Assembly: GCA_015680905.1 (NCBI GenBank)
Contig: CM027377.1
Location: 64,749,501 to 64,813,500 of the forward strand
Length of the DNA: 64,000 nt
Direction of reading: 5' to 3'
From: Coptis chinensis
Lineage: Eukaryota; Streptophyta; Magnoliopsida; Ranunculales; Ranunculaceae
Shown here: positions 1 to 11,930 of the stretch, one piece after another
Position numbering within the stretch: position 1 is the first letter of the stretch
Layout of the letters: each line of letters opens with the position of its first letter
The notes under the pieces: model-generated
What the model saw: the letters and a program-made list of their open reading frames with translations, nothing else
The model's database searches: none
Told to the model about the DNA's origin: nothing
Translations under genes and position numbers: made by a program

Positions 1-805
1 TACGAGAGGGAAATGACACATCCAGTATTTTTGATATTCATAGGGGATTGGGCAAAACATTTCAAACCCTAAAACCACGCAACGGATGGACGTACACGCA
101 TTTAAAACCCACCAATGCGTCTGCTCGAACCACATTCTCTTCTCCCCAAATTCTACTACTCAACCTTTCAATCAACCACATTTTGTCCCATGGCCCGAAA
201 CAAAACAATTGTTCTTGAATGGATTTTTCAAACCTTTTCAATTCTGGGCTTTTTGATGAATTCTATAAACCTGAGATTGAAAGAAGGGGCCATGGGAGTC
301 TCTGATTGTCACCCCCAAATTTCGACAGAATTCGGAAAAACATTATTTGTTCCCGACTCTTCGATCTCCGAGGTGTGACGCACTCTCAACTTCCAAAAAC
401 CCATAAACAGTTTTAAATATGCGGATAATTAAAAACCAATAAAAATTTCAATTAAACAAATGTCATCTTCATTACAAAAATTTACAAATAAGATTAGGTT
501 ACAAATCTCTTTTCAATAACTCCTTATTTAAAATTACAAATGAAAGTACAAATACATTGTCTAGACTGAAAATCTATATCACCTTAAGGGAAAACAAAAT
601 ACATCCTGAAATGCAATGCTAACGCAAACCACACGCAGCAGCCAACCTTCTTCAACACTAAACCTGTCAAAACTTATCAACTATGTTCATTGAATGAACA
701 CACCCGATAAGCAAACATGCAAATCGGGTCAGCATTATAAACAATGCTGGTGTGAGTAGTCCTAAAATACAACATATAATATACATATATATACACAATC
801 CATAC

Positions 806-980
806 GGCAATTAGTTCCTCCACCGAGGCGCCTTAACTTTCAACGACTAATACAACATCCTTAAGTACAATAATCTAGGCAGGTAGTTCCTCCACTGAGG
901 CGCCTTAACTTCCCACTAACCACACAACAAACTATACGCATCATAAAAAGGCATTTAGTTCCTCCACGAGGCGCTTTAGG
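806..980. repeat. Three tandem copies of a roughly 72-bp unit inside the solo LTR
   Basis: The motif AGTTCCTCCACYGAGGCGCC recurs at about 813, 884 and 957, with AT-rich spacers between copies. The third copy has lost one base of the core. Confidence 0.8.
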
Positions 981-1324
981 TTCTAACTAAACAAATAATC
1001 AGCCAAGCATATACAATCATCTATCTAAAGATATATCATTAACCAACATATTACCATAATTATATTAATTAAGGCTTTCTTTGTGTGTCCCTAAAATTCA
1101 CGTCGTATCTATGTCTTACCTAGTTTCCCTGGCTACCACAATCGCTACCCAACGCCGAACATGTACATCCACATGCCTCCCCTTACATAATGAACCACTC
1201 GTCGCGTAACCACCGGCGGGATGCGCGACACCAGGTAAATCCTCACACGGAAGCAATTATGTAAGTAATGCCACTATTCGGCATAAAATATCGCGCGTCA
1301 TCGTTCTATTTTGCGAACGGAATA

Positions 1325-1495
1325 ATCAAGCCACTATTCGGCTCGCCCGGAGGAGGGCCATTCAGCTTTCTTTGAAACGTCCGGAGGGCCAATCACATTA
1401 CTTACGCCCGAAGGCCATTGGATTAACTGAAACGCCGGAAGGGGCGCCCAAGGCCATTCGGATTAATCAAACGTCGGAAGGGCCAATCACATGAG
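1325..1495. repeat. Degenerate GC-rich short repeats in the solo LTR
   Basis: Phrases such as CGGAAGGGCCAATCACAT and AAGGCCATTCGGATTAA recur in mutated form within this stretch. The GC content is clearly above that of the surrounding AT-rich LTR. I see no coding potential here. Confidence 0.6.
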
Positions 1496-2365
1496 TTGTG
1501 GTAGCTAGGTTCTAGGATTTTCGTTCTACGTAATTTATTCAACCTGTCATACATTAATGACTCATAATAAATCCACTATATCACGCGGCGAGGTCAATTG
1601 CCTTATTGCACTAAGCCACAATATATAGAAATATCTCAATATATCTCATAACCATTTTCATACTTTCACGTGCCAATATATTATTGCACTACACCACACT
1701 CCCGTGGGCAAATATTCACCAATACTATGCTACCTCATAGTAGCATCTCACATATATAATAATGGAGCGTTTATATAAATTTCTCCAAGATATTACATTA
1801 ATATATATATCCCAACATATGATATCATGTCATAATGCTTCAACGTATCGCATACATTTTTATTATAACGTATTAGGAATATAATGTCTCCTAACATCTC
1901 AATATCGTCACGTGTCAAAAATACACAACATCAATGTCAAATCTTTCTTAGATAATGACAACCAAATTTATACAAGCTTCCACAGCATTTTATTACTATA
2001 TGTGTCCATATAATATACAACATAAAACGTAACACAATTAGACAGTCCACAGTCCACAATCAAGGCCCAATACTAAAGTCTATAAATCTAAGTCCGTATA
2101 TAATTTAATACTCATAAAAACATATATATCAAATTCTTATTATCAGAATTCCCCTCTAGTTACGTGCTAATATTATATTGCACTATACACTACTCACGTC
2201 AAATCTTAATTAGATAATGACAAACAAAGTTATACAATATCCAACAATGTTTTATTACTACATTTGTCCATATAATCAAAAGTGTGAAAAATTGGAAAAG
2301 TCAACATTTCATAGTCAAAGGTCAAAGGTCAAAGTCAACAGGTCATGGTTAACGTCAAAGTCAAA

Positions 2366-2425
2366 TGTCATGGTCAAAGTCAAACTGTCATGGTCAAAGT
2401 CAAACTGTCATTGTCAAAGTCAAAC
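2366..2425. repeat. 20-bp tandem repeat, three units
   Basis: Units at 2366-2385, 2386-2405 and 2406-2425 read TGTCATGGTCAAAGTCAAAC, with one base changed in the third. Looser GGTCAAAG-type copies flank the array from about 2310 to 2480. Confidence 0.9.
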
Positions 2426-3784
2426 TGTCGTTTCTATGTTCAACAGGTTCATGGCTAAGGTCAATGTGTATGGCTCAAGGGCTCATGATTAAGGTAATGG
2501 TTCGGACCCAACTGGCCAAGCCCCAAACCTTAGAACCCGAAAGTCTAAAACCAACTTATTTATTCTACCTGACCCAATTGGATCTATTTTAAGTTATATG
2601 GACTGGCCCCGAACAATATTAGAAACTGGCCCAAAACAGTTAAGTGGTTCGGTCCAAAAATTAAACTGAAACCGGCCTCAAAAACTTTAAATTAAACTGG
2701 CCCAAACTAAACAAATAGGAAATGGCCCAACCCACTAGCTAATGTCAAAACCGAGCCCAACAACTTAAACTAGAATCCGGGCCCAAACAAAACCAAAAGG
2801 TTTTGGCCCAAGGCCCAAAGCCCAAATCGAAATTACTGTTCATCTTCTCCACCAATTCTCTCCTCCACCAGCCACCAAAATTTTCCGGCCACCCACTCCC
2901 ATTTCAACAAGTCGGTTGGACTCACAAACAAAAACCCTATAACATTAATTAAGGCATAAACCTCAATTCCTTAAATCTAACCTTCCCCAAAACTAGATCT
3001 GGACACAAATTTCGGCCACCATTAAAGTTTGTTCCAAGCTCCAATCAACAGCCCCCAACCATCCCCACTACCACCAAACATAATCCCATCAAAAATCAAA
3101 CGAAAGTCACAGCATCAAGACAAAAATAAAAAAAAAATCGATATTACTCCTAGCCTGGGCGATCTCGCCGCCATTAATGGACTGTCAAGCTTCGAACTCA
3201 CCCCAAACCAGCGTCAATACCACCTTTACCTTCACCCCCACAGTCCATCCAACACTACAATCTTCTCATACAACTCGACCGTAAACCCTCGATTTCAAAA
3301 CCCGGCAGTTTAACCACCGATCTCCCAACCCGACAACACCAACTCACCATCAACCCAAAAACGCAAAACGATCTTCAAACCATACAACAACAACAACAAT
3401 GCCAGTCACACATAGAGGTTTTCTTGGCGAAGTTATCCGCCATTAAAACCTCCGAGTTCGAAACAGGTTTACCCAATTTAACAAAGTTTCGACAGTTTAA
3501 TTACAAAATCCGAAATTTAACAAAGTTTAATAATACAAATGGCACGAAGTCCAATACTGGGATAATGAGCGATTATCAATAGGCCGAAACCTTAGTCGGT
3601 ATACCCCGATACACGGAAAACGATAAATCCGGTGAAATAGCAAAATAGCTACTCACCTGTATGAACAGCTCGACGAATCCTCCTAGTCCGAATCGTCGCG
3701 CTCCACCCCTCCAGCAAACCAGATTCTCTCTCTGCCTCCATTTTTAATATTTTTATTCTCCCAGAACCCTATTCTCTAGAACAA

Positions 3785-3800
3785 TGTGTATATATACTTG
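3785..3800 (-). promoter_or_regulatory. Putative TATA box of the 3.6 kb solo LTR
   Basis: On the minus strand the sequence reads AAGTATATATACACATTG, about 150 bp inside the TGTAACGCCC end. A purine-rich leader and a possible splice donor (GTGAGT, near 3655) follow downstream. This fits a U3 promoter but is positional inference only. Confidence 0.35.
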
Positions 3801-4382
3801 GGTCCGAAACCCAAGCCCAACATCGACTCGGGCCCAAAAACCAGGCCCACGTATCCCGAGTCCAATCCGATGAATTTTGAAAATAAATAATTAAATTAAT
3901 TAATTAAATAGATAAAAACGTATTTTAAAAATACGGGCGTTACACTGATGCTCAATCCTTCTGCCCAATACTCCTTTAGTTTAATCCTTTATTTATCGTG
4001 GCTTAGCTCGTGATAATGAAGATAACGCGGTAGTTACAATTGGGAGTAATATGTTAAGTTTGATTTGAGTAGGGAGGTGATTAGTGTTGTCTTAGATATT
4101 CCTATGAGAGAGCAGATCCTGGGCCACCAAGATTACCCTAGAATAGTAGTTGAGTTGATGACCGATACGGTCATCAAGGGTGTATACAATGACATATCTC
4201 ACTGTGCGAGGCAAAACTTGCTGAGGAAGAACCAGCTAGCTGTAGCCATGTGGGTTGCCCACAATCTGGTGGGGTCAACAAAACTGTCGGACATTGGTAA
4301 GTCCATTTTTCACATCTTTTGGATTTTACAGACCCGAAACAATGGGTTCCGTCAAACAGTTATGCTCTCTCATAATGGTTAG

Positions 4383-4671
4383 TACCCTGAACTCCATCAG
4401 ATACCACTTGCATTCTTTCACTCTTAGAGCTCTTCCTCTTCTAGCAGAAAGTTGCTAAGTTGTGACTTGTGAGTGCTTCCTCCCACGCATTTGCACACAC
4501 ATGGCAATTGGATAGTTCTTGAAGACACTTCACCTCTGATATATATGACCACTTTACTAAATTTGGGAAATATGTTATGGTCCCCAAATACCACATAATT
4601 CCTATTACTTGACGGACTTTTCTGCGTTATGAAGACAGCTTGGATCCCTGGAGCATTCCCGAGGACCTTAG
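4383..4671. other. Unassigned sequence before the first copia LTR
   Basis: I find no convincing gene or element end here. It probably continues the decayed transposon frame upstream and is the target into which the copia element was inserted. Confidence 0.4.
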
Positions 4672-5371
4672 TGTTGGGGACAACGATACCAATCGATCCC
4701 CACTACTAAGATAACTTGCTCTTGGACCAACTACAATCTCCAGAAAAAAATCTAAACTTTCACCACAACTAACCTAGCATGCCCAACTCTCTAAACAACT
4801 ATCACAAACAAATAATAATATAAAGAAAATATAAAACATACCATAACACAAAGATGTAACGTGGTTCGACCTATGATGTCTACTTCCACAAGAGCTAATC
4901 CTTTTATAACTGTGGGAAGGAAGATGACAATCACTCCTCTTAAGTCTCTCCACCTTACTAGATCACTCCTCTCTCCTTACAAGCTTTTCTATTTGCAAGG
5001 GTTCTTTCTCAATTTTGATAGCTCTCAAAATTGGGTTTAAATTCGTGACTTAGGTTTTCCAAAACCTTACTTTTGGTTTTTATAGTAACTCACAATTTTG
5101 CGGTTACTGTAGAAATAAAAGTCTGCAAATATAGACATGGCGCTGGCGCTAGTAAAAAAATTGCCAAGACGCCGCCCTCGATTTTTCCTCAAACCAAAAG
5201 TCCAGTAACTTTGTTTCGTGAGAGGCTGAAAAAAAAACTATCTTCTTTTTCAAGGCAAGGGTGCAAAGCGCTTGGGCAAGGCTAATCGGAAAGGCGTCTT
5301 GTTGATACCTCTTCACACAAAAATCGCTTTTCTTTCTCTTCCTCATTCTCATGTGAGGGATAACTCCAACA
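4672..5371 (-). repeat. 3' LTR of the first copia element, 700 bp
   Basis: The segment runs TGTTGGGGAC ... ACTCCAACA on the plus strand, giving terminal inverted TGTTGG/CCAACA. The polypurine tract AGGGGGAGAT (minus strand) lies directly beside it at 5372-5381. About the first 240 bp match the truncated 5' LTR at 18969-19213. Confidence 0.85.
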
Positions 5372-5666
5372 ATCTCCCCCTCCCGAACAGTGAGGGGTGT
5401 ACCTCTATACAATTTCCAAATCAACAGGAGGAGTGTGCTACCATTCTGGCAGTAGCACAACAAACATCAAACTTTCCTTTTGGTAAGACTTTGGTCATCA
5501 TATCCGACTTGTTCTTGTCGGTATGGATCTTTTCAATTCTCAAATGCTTGTCTTAGAGAAATTATCTAATCTAATGATAACGCACATGTATGTGCTTGGA
5601 TCTAGAATGAAAACTCGAATTCTTGCTCAAATTGATGGCGCTCTAATTGTCACATAGAACTACAAA

Positions 5667-6279
5667 CTATTTCTGCTTTAGCCCTAGTTCATTGAATAAC
5701 CTCTTCATCCATAACATCTCTTTGCAACACTCAGTGACTGTAATATACTCAGCTTGTGTAGTGGAGAGGGAAACACACTTTTGCAACTTAGATTGCCAAG
5801 AAATTACTCCCCCTGCAAAAGTAAACAGATAACCGGAGGTAGACTTCATCGAGTCAACATCACCTGCCATGTCTGCATCAGTGCAACCTTCAAGCAAGGT
5901 CTTACTTCCACCAAAACACAAACACACTTTGGAAGTGCCCTTGAGATATCTCAATATCTACTTAACACCTTCCCAATGCTCTTTACCCAGATTTGACAGA
6001 AAACGGCTTACAACACCAATGGCGAAAGCAATATCCAGTCTTGTACACACCATTGCATACATCAAGCTGCCCACTGCGGATGCATAAGGAATCTTTCCCA
6101 TTTGACTCTGCTCATGCTCACCCTTTGGACACATATCTTTGGTCATACGGAACTGGCCACCAATCGGACAATTGACTGGCTTTGCTTGATCTATGTTGAA
6201 TCTCTTCAACACCTTCTTAATGTAGATTTCTTAAGAAAGGCACAACTTCTTACTCTTTCTGTCACGAGTGATCCGCATA
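5667..6279 (-). pseudogene. Copia RNase H and RT C-terminal portion
   Basis: Two minus-strand frames (5667-5954 and 5958-6212) carry the end of a copia polymerase. They show a PVNCPIGGQFRMTKD-like stretch, YASAVGSLMYAM, TRLDIAFAIGVVSRF, RYLKGT, the RNase H motif TDADMAGD and STTQAEYI. The frames do not join. The sequence LGMRITRDR just above 6240 continues the RT, and its link to the rest is cut by the element at 6285-7291. Confidence 0.85.
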
Positions 6280-6284
6280 CCAAG

Positions 6285-7291
6285 GGGCCATTTGTTTTTG
6301 CCTCTTATAAGACTTTAAGGTCTTATAACCTCTTATAAGATGTGGCCCAGTGATTTTGGACATTTTGTTTGTTTGTTTTTTGCCTCTTATAAGAGGCATT
6401 CTACTAGAAATGTCTTATAAAAGGCTCCAATTCTATAAGTACCAAAATTGGATCTACTTCAATTCTATAAGTCTTATAACTTGAAAAATGACTCAAACAC
6501 CCCCGTCCACATACCCCTAGCCTAATTTCTCTCTTCTTTCCTTTTCATTATCTTCTTCTCCAAATAACTCCATTGTCCTAGCCACCACCGGCTACCACCA
6601 CACCACCACCAAACTATTAAAACCACCACCACCACTGCCGCCACTACGACCACCATCACCACCACCACCACTATCATCACCTCCACCACCACTACCACCG
6701 TACTATTAAGACTATCACCACCACCACCACTTCCACTACCACCACCACCACCATCACTACCACCGTGCTATTAAGACCAATATCATCACCTCCACCACCA
6801 CCACCACCACCACCACCACCACCACCACCACCACCGTACTATTAAGACTATCACCACTACCACCACCATGCTATTAAGACATCCACCACTTCTACTACCA
6901 CCACCACCACCGTGCTATTAAGACCAATATCGTCACTCCACTACCACCACCCCACCGTGCTATTAAGACCACTACCACCACCACCGCCAATTAAGATAGT
7001 TTTCTAAAATATATATTCTAATTATCAAAATTGATTTGAAATTGAAAATCAAACTATACGCTTGTTTCAAATTAATCTATTCAAGTTAAATGTGATGTAA
7101 AGTAGGGTTATATTTGTCAAATAACCATCTATAGGATGTCATGTATTTGTTTTTTCTATTTTTACAAGTGCTTATAAGAGGAACTTAAAATGAAAAACAA
7201 ACCACTTTATAAGACCATTTTATAAGACCCTCTTATAACACATGGTCTTATAAGACCCTCTTATAACTTAACCCAAAAAAACAAATAGCCC
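6285..7291. mobile_element. MITE-like non-autonomous DNA transposon with CCA repeats
   Basis: The ends are inverted: the left reads GGGCCATTTGTTTTTG and the right, reverse complemented, GGGCTATTTGTTTTTTTG. Subterminal CTTATAAG motifs recur many times near both ends. It is flanked by CCAAG (6280-6284 and 7292-7296). Removing it restores the copia RT reading KQI-LGMRITRDR, which confirms the boundaries. No transposase is encoded. The superfamily is uncertain: the ends look hAT- or Harbinger-like, but the 5-bp duplication fits neither well and could be a shorter duplication with chance matches. Confidence 0.8.
6581..6990. repeat. CCA-rich minisatellite with a CTATTAAGAC spacer
   Basis: Runs of CCA alternate with the phrase CCGTRCTATTAAGAC, which appears about six or seven times at spacings of roughly 35-85 bp between about 6613 and 6970. 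The array lies inside the MITE-like element. Confidence 0.85.
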
Positions 7292-7296
7292 CCAAG

Positions 7297-8109
7297 TATC
7301 TGCTTTGCTTGACCTAAATCCTTCATCTCAAAGGACTTACTTAAGTCTTTCTTCAGCTTGGATATCTTGTTGATGTTCTGGCCAACTATCAACATATCAT
7401 CCACATACAACAAGAGCACTATGAAATCCCCATCTGGAAATTTCTTAACAAACACACAATGATCGAAAGCGGACTTCATGTAGCCATGCTTCACCATAAA
7501 GGAATCAAACTTTATGTACCATTGTCTTGGTGCCTGCTTCAACTCATACAAACTCTTTATCAGCTTGCATACTAGGTGCTTCTTGCCTTTGACCTCAAAC
7601 CCCTCTGGCTAGTCCATGTAGACATCTTCTTTAAGGTCTCCATGAAGAAAAGCTGTCTTGACATCTAGTTGCTCAACCTCTAGGTTCATACTTGCGGTCA
7701 GACCCAATACCACCCTGATAGAAGTCATCTTAACTACAAAAGAGAAAATTTTATCAAAGTCAATACCTTTTCTTTGACCGAATCCCTTCACAACAAGGCG
7801 AGCTATGTGCCTTGGGTATGGACTATTCTCCTCATGCTTGACTTTGTAGATCCACATATTCTTGAGAACTTTTCTTCCTTTCGGTTTCTCAACTAAGTCA
7901 TAAGTGTGATTTTTATGCAAAAAATCCATCTCATCATGCATGTCCTTCAACCACTTCTCTTTGTCTGTACCTTTAAGAGCCTCTTGATAGTACATAGGTT
8001 CTCCACCATAAGATAGTAAAACATACATATGTGGTGGATACCTGGTTGAAGTTTGTCTCTTTTTGTTGGACCTCCTTGCCCCATTTTCTTGTGCTTCAAG
8101 AGGATGCAT
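7297..8109 (-). pseudogene. Copia reverse transcriptase portion
   Basis: Frames 7297-7551 and 7609-8109 (minus) encode the N-terminal two thirds of a copia RT. Visible pieces are EALKGTDKEKW, the LVVKGFGQRKGIDFD region, QLDVKTAFLHGDL, the LKQAPRQWY motif, and the catalytic YVDDM followed by KDLGQAKQI. A stop and frame change separate the two frames near 7600. Its C-terminal continuation lies beyond the MITE-like insertion. Confidence 0.9.
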
Positions 8110-8334
8110 TTATGCTTACTCAGGTGATGGTTCATGCACTTCATCTGCATATTCTATATCAATAGGATCTATCCCATCATGAGCAATAGGATCAACATCG
8201 TGAGCTTCAAACCCATGGTTCTCTGCATTCTCAATGCCTTCTACACGTTTCATAGTAGGAACTTATGGTTCTGAATCAACAGGATCATTAGTGAAAGCTT
8301 CTAGCTTCTCACCATCCTCAAAGTCTGTTATGGT
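8110..8334 (-). pseudogene. Copia integrase-RT linker, degenerate
   Basis: This stretch joins the integrase C-terminal part to the RT. It carries stops in all minus-strand frames and no motif of its own. Position is the only reason for the assignment. Confidence 0.5.
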
Positions 8335-8828
8335 TTAGTCTTCCAAGAACACAACATCTCGACTTTGGATTACCTTCTTGTTAATCGGATCATAAAGTTT
8401 GTAGCCAAACTTCTCATCCCCATAACCTAGAAAAATGCACTGCTTGGCTTTGTCATCAAGCTTGGATCTTTCATTCTTTGGAATATGAACAAATGCCCTG
8501 CACCGAAATACCCTCAAGTATCCATAATCAACATCTATGCCTGACCATACTTTCTCTAGATAATCATTATTCAGAGGCTTCGAATGCGATAGGTTGATCA
8601 CATGTACGGTTGTGCGCATTGCTTCTACCCAGTAACTTCTAGGTAACTTAGAGTGAGACAACATGCATCTTATCCTCTCTATAATGGTCCGGTTCATCCT
8701 CTCGGCTATACCATTGTGTTGCAGAGTCTTGGGAATAGTTTGCTCATGACGAATCCCATGACTCTTGCAATACTCTTCAAACGGCCCAATGTACTCACCC
8801 CTATTATCTGAGCGAATACACTTCAAAG
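8335..8828 (-). pseudogene. Copia integrase, C-terminal half
   Basis: The frame shows the integrase core end (CIRSDNRGEY, then HGIRHEQTIPKT, QHNGIAERMNRTI) and the downstream FRCRAFVHIPKNERSKLD and FLGYGDEKFGYKLYDP stretch. The N-terminal half lies at 17218-17585, on the other side of the gypsy insertion. Confidence 0.9.
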
Positions 8829-8833
8829 GCTTT

Positions 8834-9909
8834 TGATAAGAGCCCAAAACTGTAGTTTTAACCCCTTAACCATCATACTTTTAGACCAATTATGTGAGTA
8901 ATAATTAAGAGTTAATACTGATTACGTGTTTTTATGCATTTCAGGCTTCAAAGTCCATTATGTACAGAAATGTGACACTTTAGCGAGATAAAGGAGCAAA
9001 GGTCGGTTGCTAAGGAGTTCTGTGAATAAAGGCCAAGATTCAAGGAGACAAAGCCTTTCTAAAGCCGGGTCAAAAGCTGAAAAGTCAACACGGGCAGAAA
9101 TAGTGCACAAGTCAGCAGAACTTCCGAAGACCGTATCTTTGGACTCAGACCTCGGAATTGGGAGTATCTTATGTCAAAACGACCGGCTCGGAAAGAGATT
9201 TCCAATGGTCCAAGCCTTGACCCAATCAGAGGAGCAAAAGTGGACGAAATATCTGTTGAAGCCAACTGCAGCTGAAGAGCCCATTTTGGACTAAAGAAAT
9301 TGGGTTTTGGGCCCGATTTTCCGGCCCAAAACATGGCTCCAAGCCCATGTACGATTTTTGGATCTGAAAGTATAAAAACAAAAGTTTGACTCTTTGTTAA
9401 AAAAAGGAGGTTAGGTAGTTAAATTAGGTTAGGTAGAAAGTAGCCATTAGAGATTAGTTTTTAGATCCAGATCTAGTTTTACATTATTTAGTTTTACATT
9501 AATTGATTAGTTTATTTCTTGAGTATTGAATCATTGTTTTTATTGTTCATTAGACTAATAAGTAGTTGTTATTCATTCAATCATATCTTGTTCTTATTGT
9601 TTTATTAGATTTATAAAGTTAATTACTTATTCCATAATGACATGTTCTTATTATTGTTCTTGTGTTGGGAATGGTAGTATAGAAATTTCACATCAAATCA
9701 TTACTCTCACCATTGTTCCTTTTTTGGGTTTGATTAGTTGAATTCAATTTAAGTCTAGACAGGTTAAGAGTGGAACGAATCCTTACTCATTATATTGCAT
9801 GATTATGTTTTGAGAGTAAGAAGAATTGATTTAAACGTAAGAACGGTAGGATTACGTATTAGTGTTGTTAACATTAATATTGAGGATTCTACTATTTTTA
9901 CGGTTATCA
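8834..9909 (+). repeat. 5' LTR of the gypsy element, 1076 bp
   Basis: It begins TGATAAGAGCCC and ends GGTTATCA. A TATAAAAAC sequence near 9370 is a plausible promoter. It matches the 3' LTR closely except for a few substitutions and one rearranged patch near 9100-9130, which corresponds to about 16400-16430. Confidence 0.93.
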
Positions 9910-9912
9910 AAA

Positions 9913-9922
9913 TGGCGCCGCC
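9913..9922 (+). other. Primer-binding site of the gypsy element
   Basis: TGGCGCCGCC follows the LTR after three A residues. It resembles the tRNA-Asp complement TGGCGCCGTTGCC used by Athila-type elements, with mismatches after the first eight bases. Confidence 0.65.
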
Positions 9923-10740
9923 ATCTTAATCTCGTTCAAGACAAGAATTCAATTGCTTGAATCCAAAGGGGTAATCCCCATTCTCTACCCACCCACCATT
10001 TTAATTTTTCATTCTTATTTCTTGAATTTTCGGAATCGTTTCACCGCTTTTAGGCATAGGGGTTCGCGGATTCACAGAGAAAAACAACTGCGGTGAAGCA
10101 AGTGAAAGTTCCTCGAAAAAATACACGGAGACACACTGCGCCCCAAAAAGGGCGACCTGCCAATAATCGCTGGAAGTTGAGCACGACTTCGCGCCTAAGC
10201 AAAGCGACTCGCTCAAAACATGGAAGTTGAAGCGACTGCGCCATACCGAAAAGTCGCGAATGTGCTCAAAACATCTGGAACTTCGAATTTGACCGGCTAG
10301 CCCTGCAATTTGATTTTGCCGATTTCGCAGGTTTGATTCAAATTTTCAATTTTCAAGTTTTTCAGTGTTCTAACTTGTTATATACACTGAACACGCCGTA
10401 AACAAGATGCTATTCATAAGCGAAGCAATGACGACAATCGTATTCCTTTCTTCCACACCTCGCATCTCCAGTTAGAGGTTTCTACTAGTATATCAGAATT
10501 GTTTGGAGTGTTGCATGTTTAGTTAAGTTCGACTTAGTCTTGCATGAGATTAAGGTCTGGTCGAAGAAAAACAACTAACGTAATTACACGGCAACGTCGA
10601 CAAACACGTCTATCTAGTATATCACCCATTACACCTCTAGCTACTATTCCACACACACCACCGATATAATGGTGAAGAAAGAGAGACTCTCTCTCGACTT
10701 CTACAAAGCCTGGCGATAGCCCCAAATCTTGCATCGTTCT
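9923..10740 (+). other. Gypsy leader region, no gene seen
   Basis: This is untranslated leader between the PBS and the gag remnant. The short open frames here carry no recognisable motif. Confidence 0.5.
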
Positions 10741-11930
10741 AGCGGACCGATTAAGGGGATTTCGAATCCCCCAAATATTTTAATTTGTTACCCGTTTTCC
10801 ATGGTTTAGACCATGAAAACCTTATCGCCATTACGCGTGGGATTGAACAAGTCCTAACAACATTCCACCATCCCACGGGTTTGTGCGGAACAAATTAAAC
10901 CGAGGGTATTCCCTTTCACCTTAGCCGATAAAGGCGTCTTGGTTAAGCGCCCAAACGCCAAACTCGTGGACTCATGGGCTCAACTTGTTCAATTGTTCAT
11001 GGAACAGTTTTTTTACTCACCGAAGACGGATGAAATGCTTCACAAGATTCATTTCTTCACCCGAATCCTCATGAATCCTTTTCGGAGGCACGGAATCGTT
11101 TAATCGATCTTCTCATTGAATGCCCAAGATCATAATCTTGCGAAAGACACGCTTTGTTCGTGCTTTCTTCAAAGGGGCTTTCACATTATCATAAGGAGGT
11201 TCTAGATATCATGGTGGGGGGTAGTTTTCTTAGTAAAGGAGCCTTGGAGGCTTATAAATTCTTAGAAGATCAATCTAAGAAGAACAACAATTAGGGAGGT
11301 AACGATTCCTCCCGCTCCTCTCCTTCTTCTCTTGAGGTTAAATATGATCCCGAAGCTTAAAACTCTTATCGATGCCCTCACTAAAAGGTAGATGCCATCT
11401 CGTTCAACAACAACCCACTCCACCATGAACATTAACTCTACTTTCGTTGTAATGTGCATTTGTAGTCTTGAGCATTCCGACTTCTATTATCCTCTTGTCT
11501 ATGCACAAACACCACCACAACCATCACACTTCAACCGGTTAACTCAACATCAAGGATAAGGGAACTTAGGTGACCAGAATAGAGGTTTAGTACCCATAAC
11601 CTAGAACTATCAACATCAAGACAGGAATGCTCAACAAGCTTTAATTCCAATACAACCATCTACAGACAAAGTAGTAGTGACCTTGTTGGAGAAACAAAAT
11701 CAAATTATGCAACAAAACTCCAACTTGATGAAAGATCAGCATGATCAAAACTCTAATATAATGAAACAAACGATGCAAATGATGCAGTCTTTGTGCCAAA
11801 AGGTTATTGACATGTCTTTTAACCAAAATAATAACCAAACCGGCGTGTTTCCAAGTCAAGCAGTGCCTAATCCTAAGTCAACAAACACCGCCTTTGAAAT
11901 AAAGCGGTATTTTTTGTAATGGTAATATAA
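10741..11930 (+). pseudogene. Gypsy gag remnant
   Basis: Conceptual translation in shifting frames gives a PFTLADKG stretch, then DSWAQLVQLFMEQFF, SPKTDEMLHKIHFF and a HNLAKDTL stretch. This is the layout of the plant retrotransposon gag core (W..L...F...F). Near 11677-11919 a glutamine- and methionine-rich frame follows (NQIMQQNSNLMKDQ...), typical of the spacer after the gag core. Frameshifts and stops are frequent and no single frame spans the domain. I see no zinc knuckle. Confidence 0.65.

Larger units (their letters stand above)
307..3944 (-). mobile_element. Ty3/gypsy-type solo LTR, 3.6 kb, TSD CTGAT
   Basis: The segment begins TGTCACCCCC and ends GGGCGTTACA, so its ends form the imperfect inverted pair TGTCACCCCC / TGTAACGCCC. 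It is flanked on both sides by CTGAT (302-306 and 3945-3949), the 5-bp duplication expected for LTR-element integration. No gag, protease, polymerase or integrase sequence lies inside, so it is a solo LTR left by recombination between two LTRs. A length of 3.6 kb is long for an LTR. The minus orientation is favoured weakly, because a TATA-like run (about 3785-3800) on that strand lies about 150 bp from the TGTAACGCCC end. The family is not identified. Confidence 0.75.
190..4382 (+). pseudogene. Transposon-type reading frame split by a solo LTR
   Basis: An open stretch begins at the ATG at 190 (MARNKTIV...), and its sequence resumes after the LTR insertion at 3950. Taken across several frames it reads roughly FYKPEIERRGHGSL, then RDNEDNAVVTIGSN, then SREVISVVLDIP, HQDYPRIVVEL and LRKNQLAVAMWVAHNL up to about 4300. 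This pattern resembles the putative plant transposon protein domain found in many decayed plant elements (PF20167-like), but that is recall of a pattern and not a search result. The frame has shifts and stops, so it is not a working gene. Removing 307-3944 and one copy of the CTGAT duplication rejoins the two halves. It could instead be an unrelated host pseudogene. Confidence 0.35.

Noticed and set aside
806-1500. Regular short repeats that could suggest a CRISPR-like array
   Set aside because: Only three units with related spacers, inside an LTR of a plant element; CRISPR does not apply.
374-3944. An alternative left edge of the solo LTR at TGTGACGCAC (374)
   Set aside because: The flanks there (CGAGG and CTGAT) do not match, whereas an edge at 307 gives an exact CTGAT duplication.
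5149-5463. 104-codon minus-strand frame across the copia 3' LTR
   Set aside because: It runs through the LTR and polypurine tract and shows no domain.
10001-10734. Short minus-strand frames in the gypsy leader
   Set aside because: No motif and the element runs on the plus strand; treated as chance.
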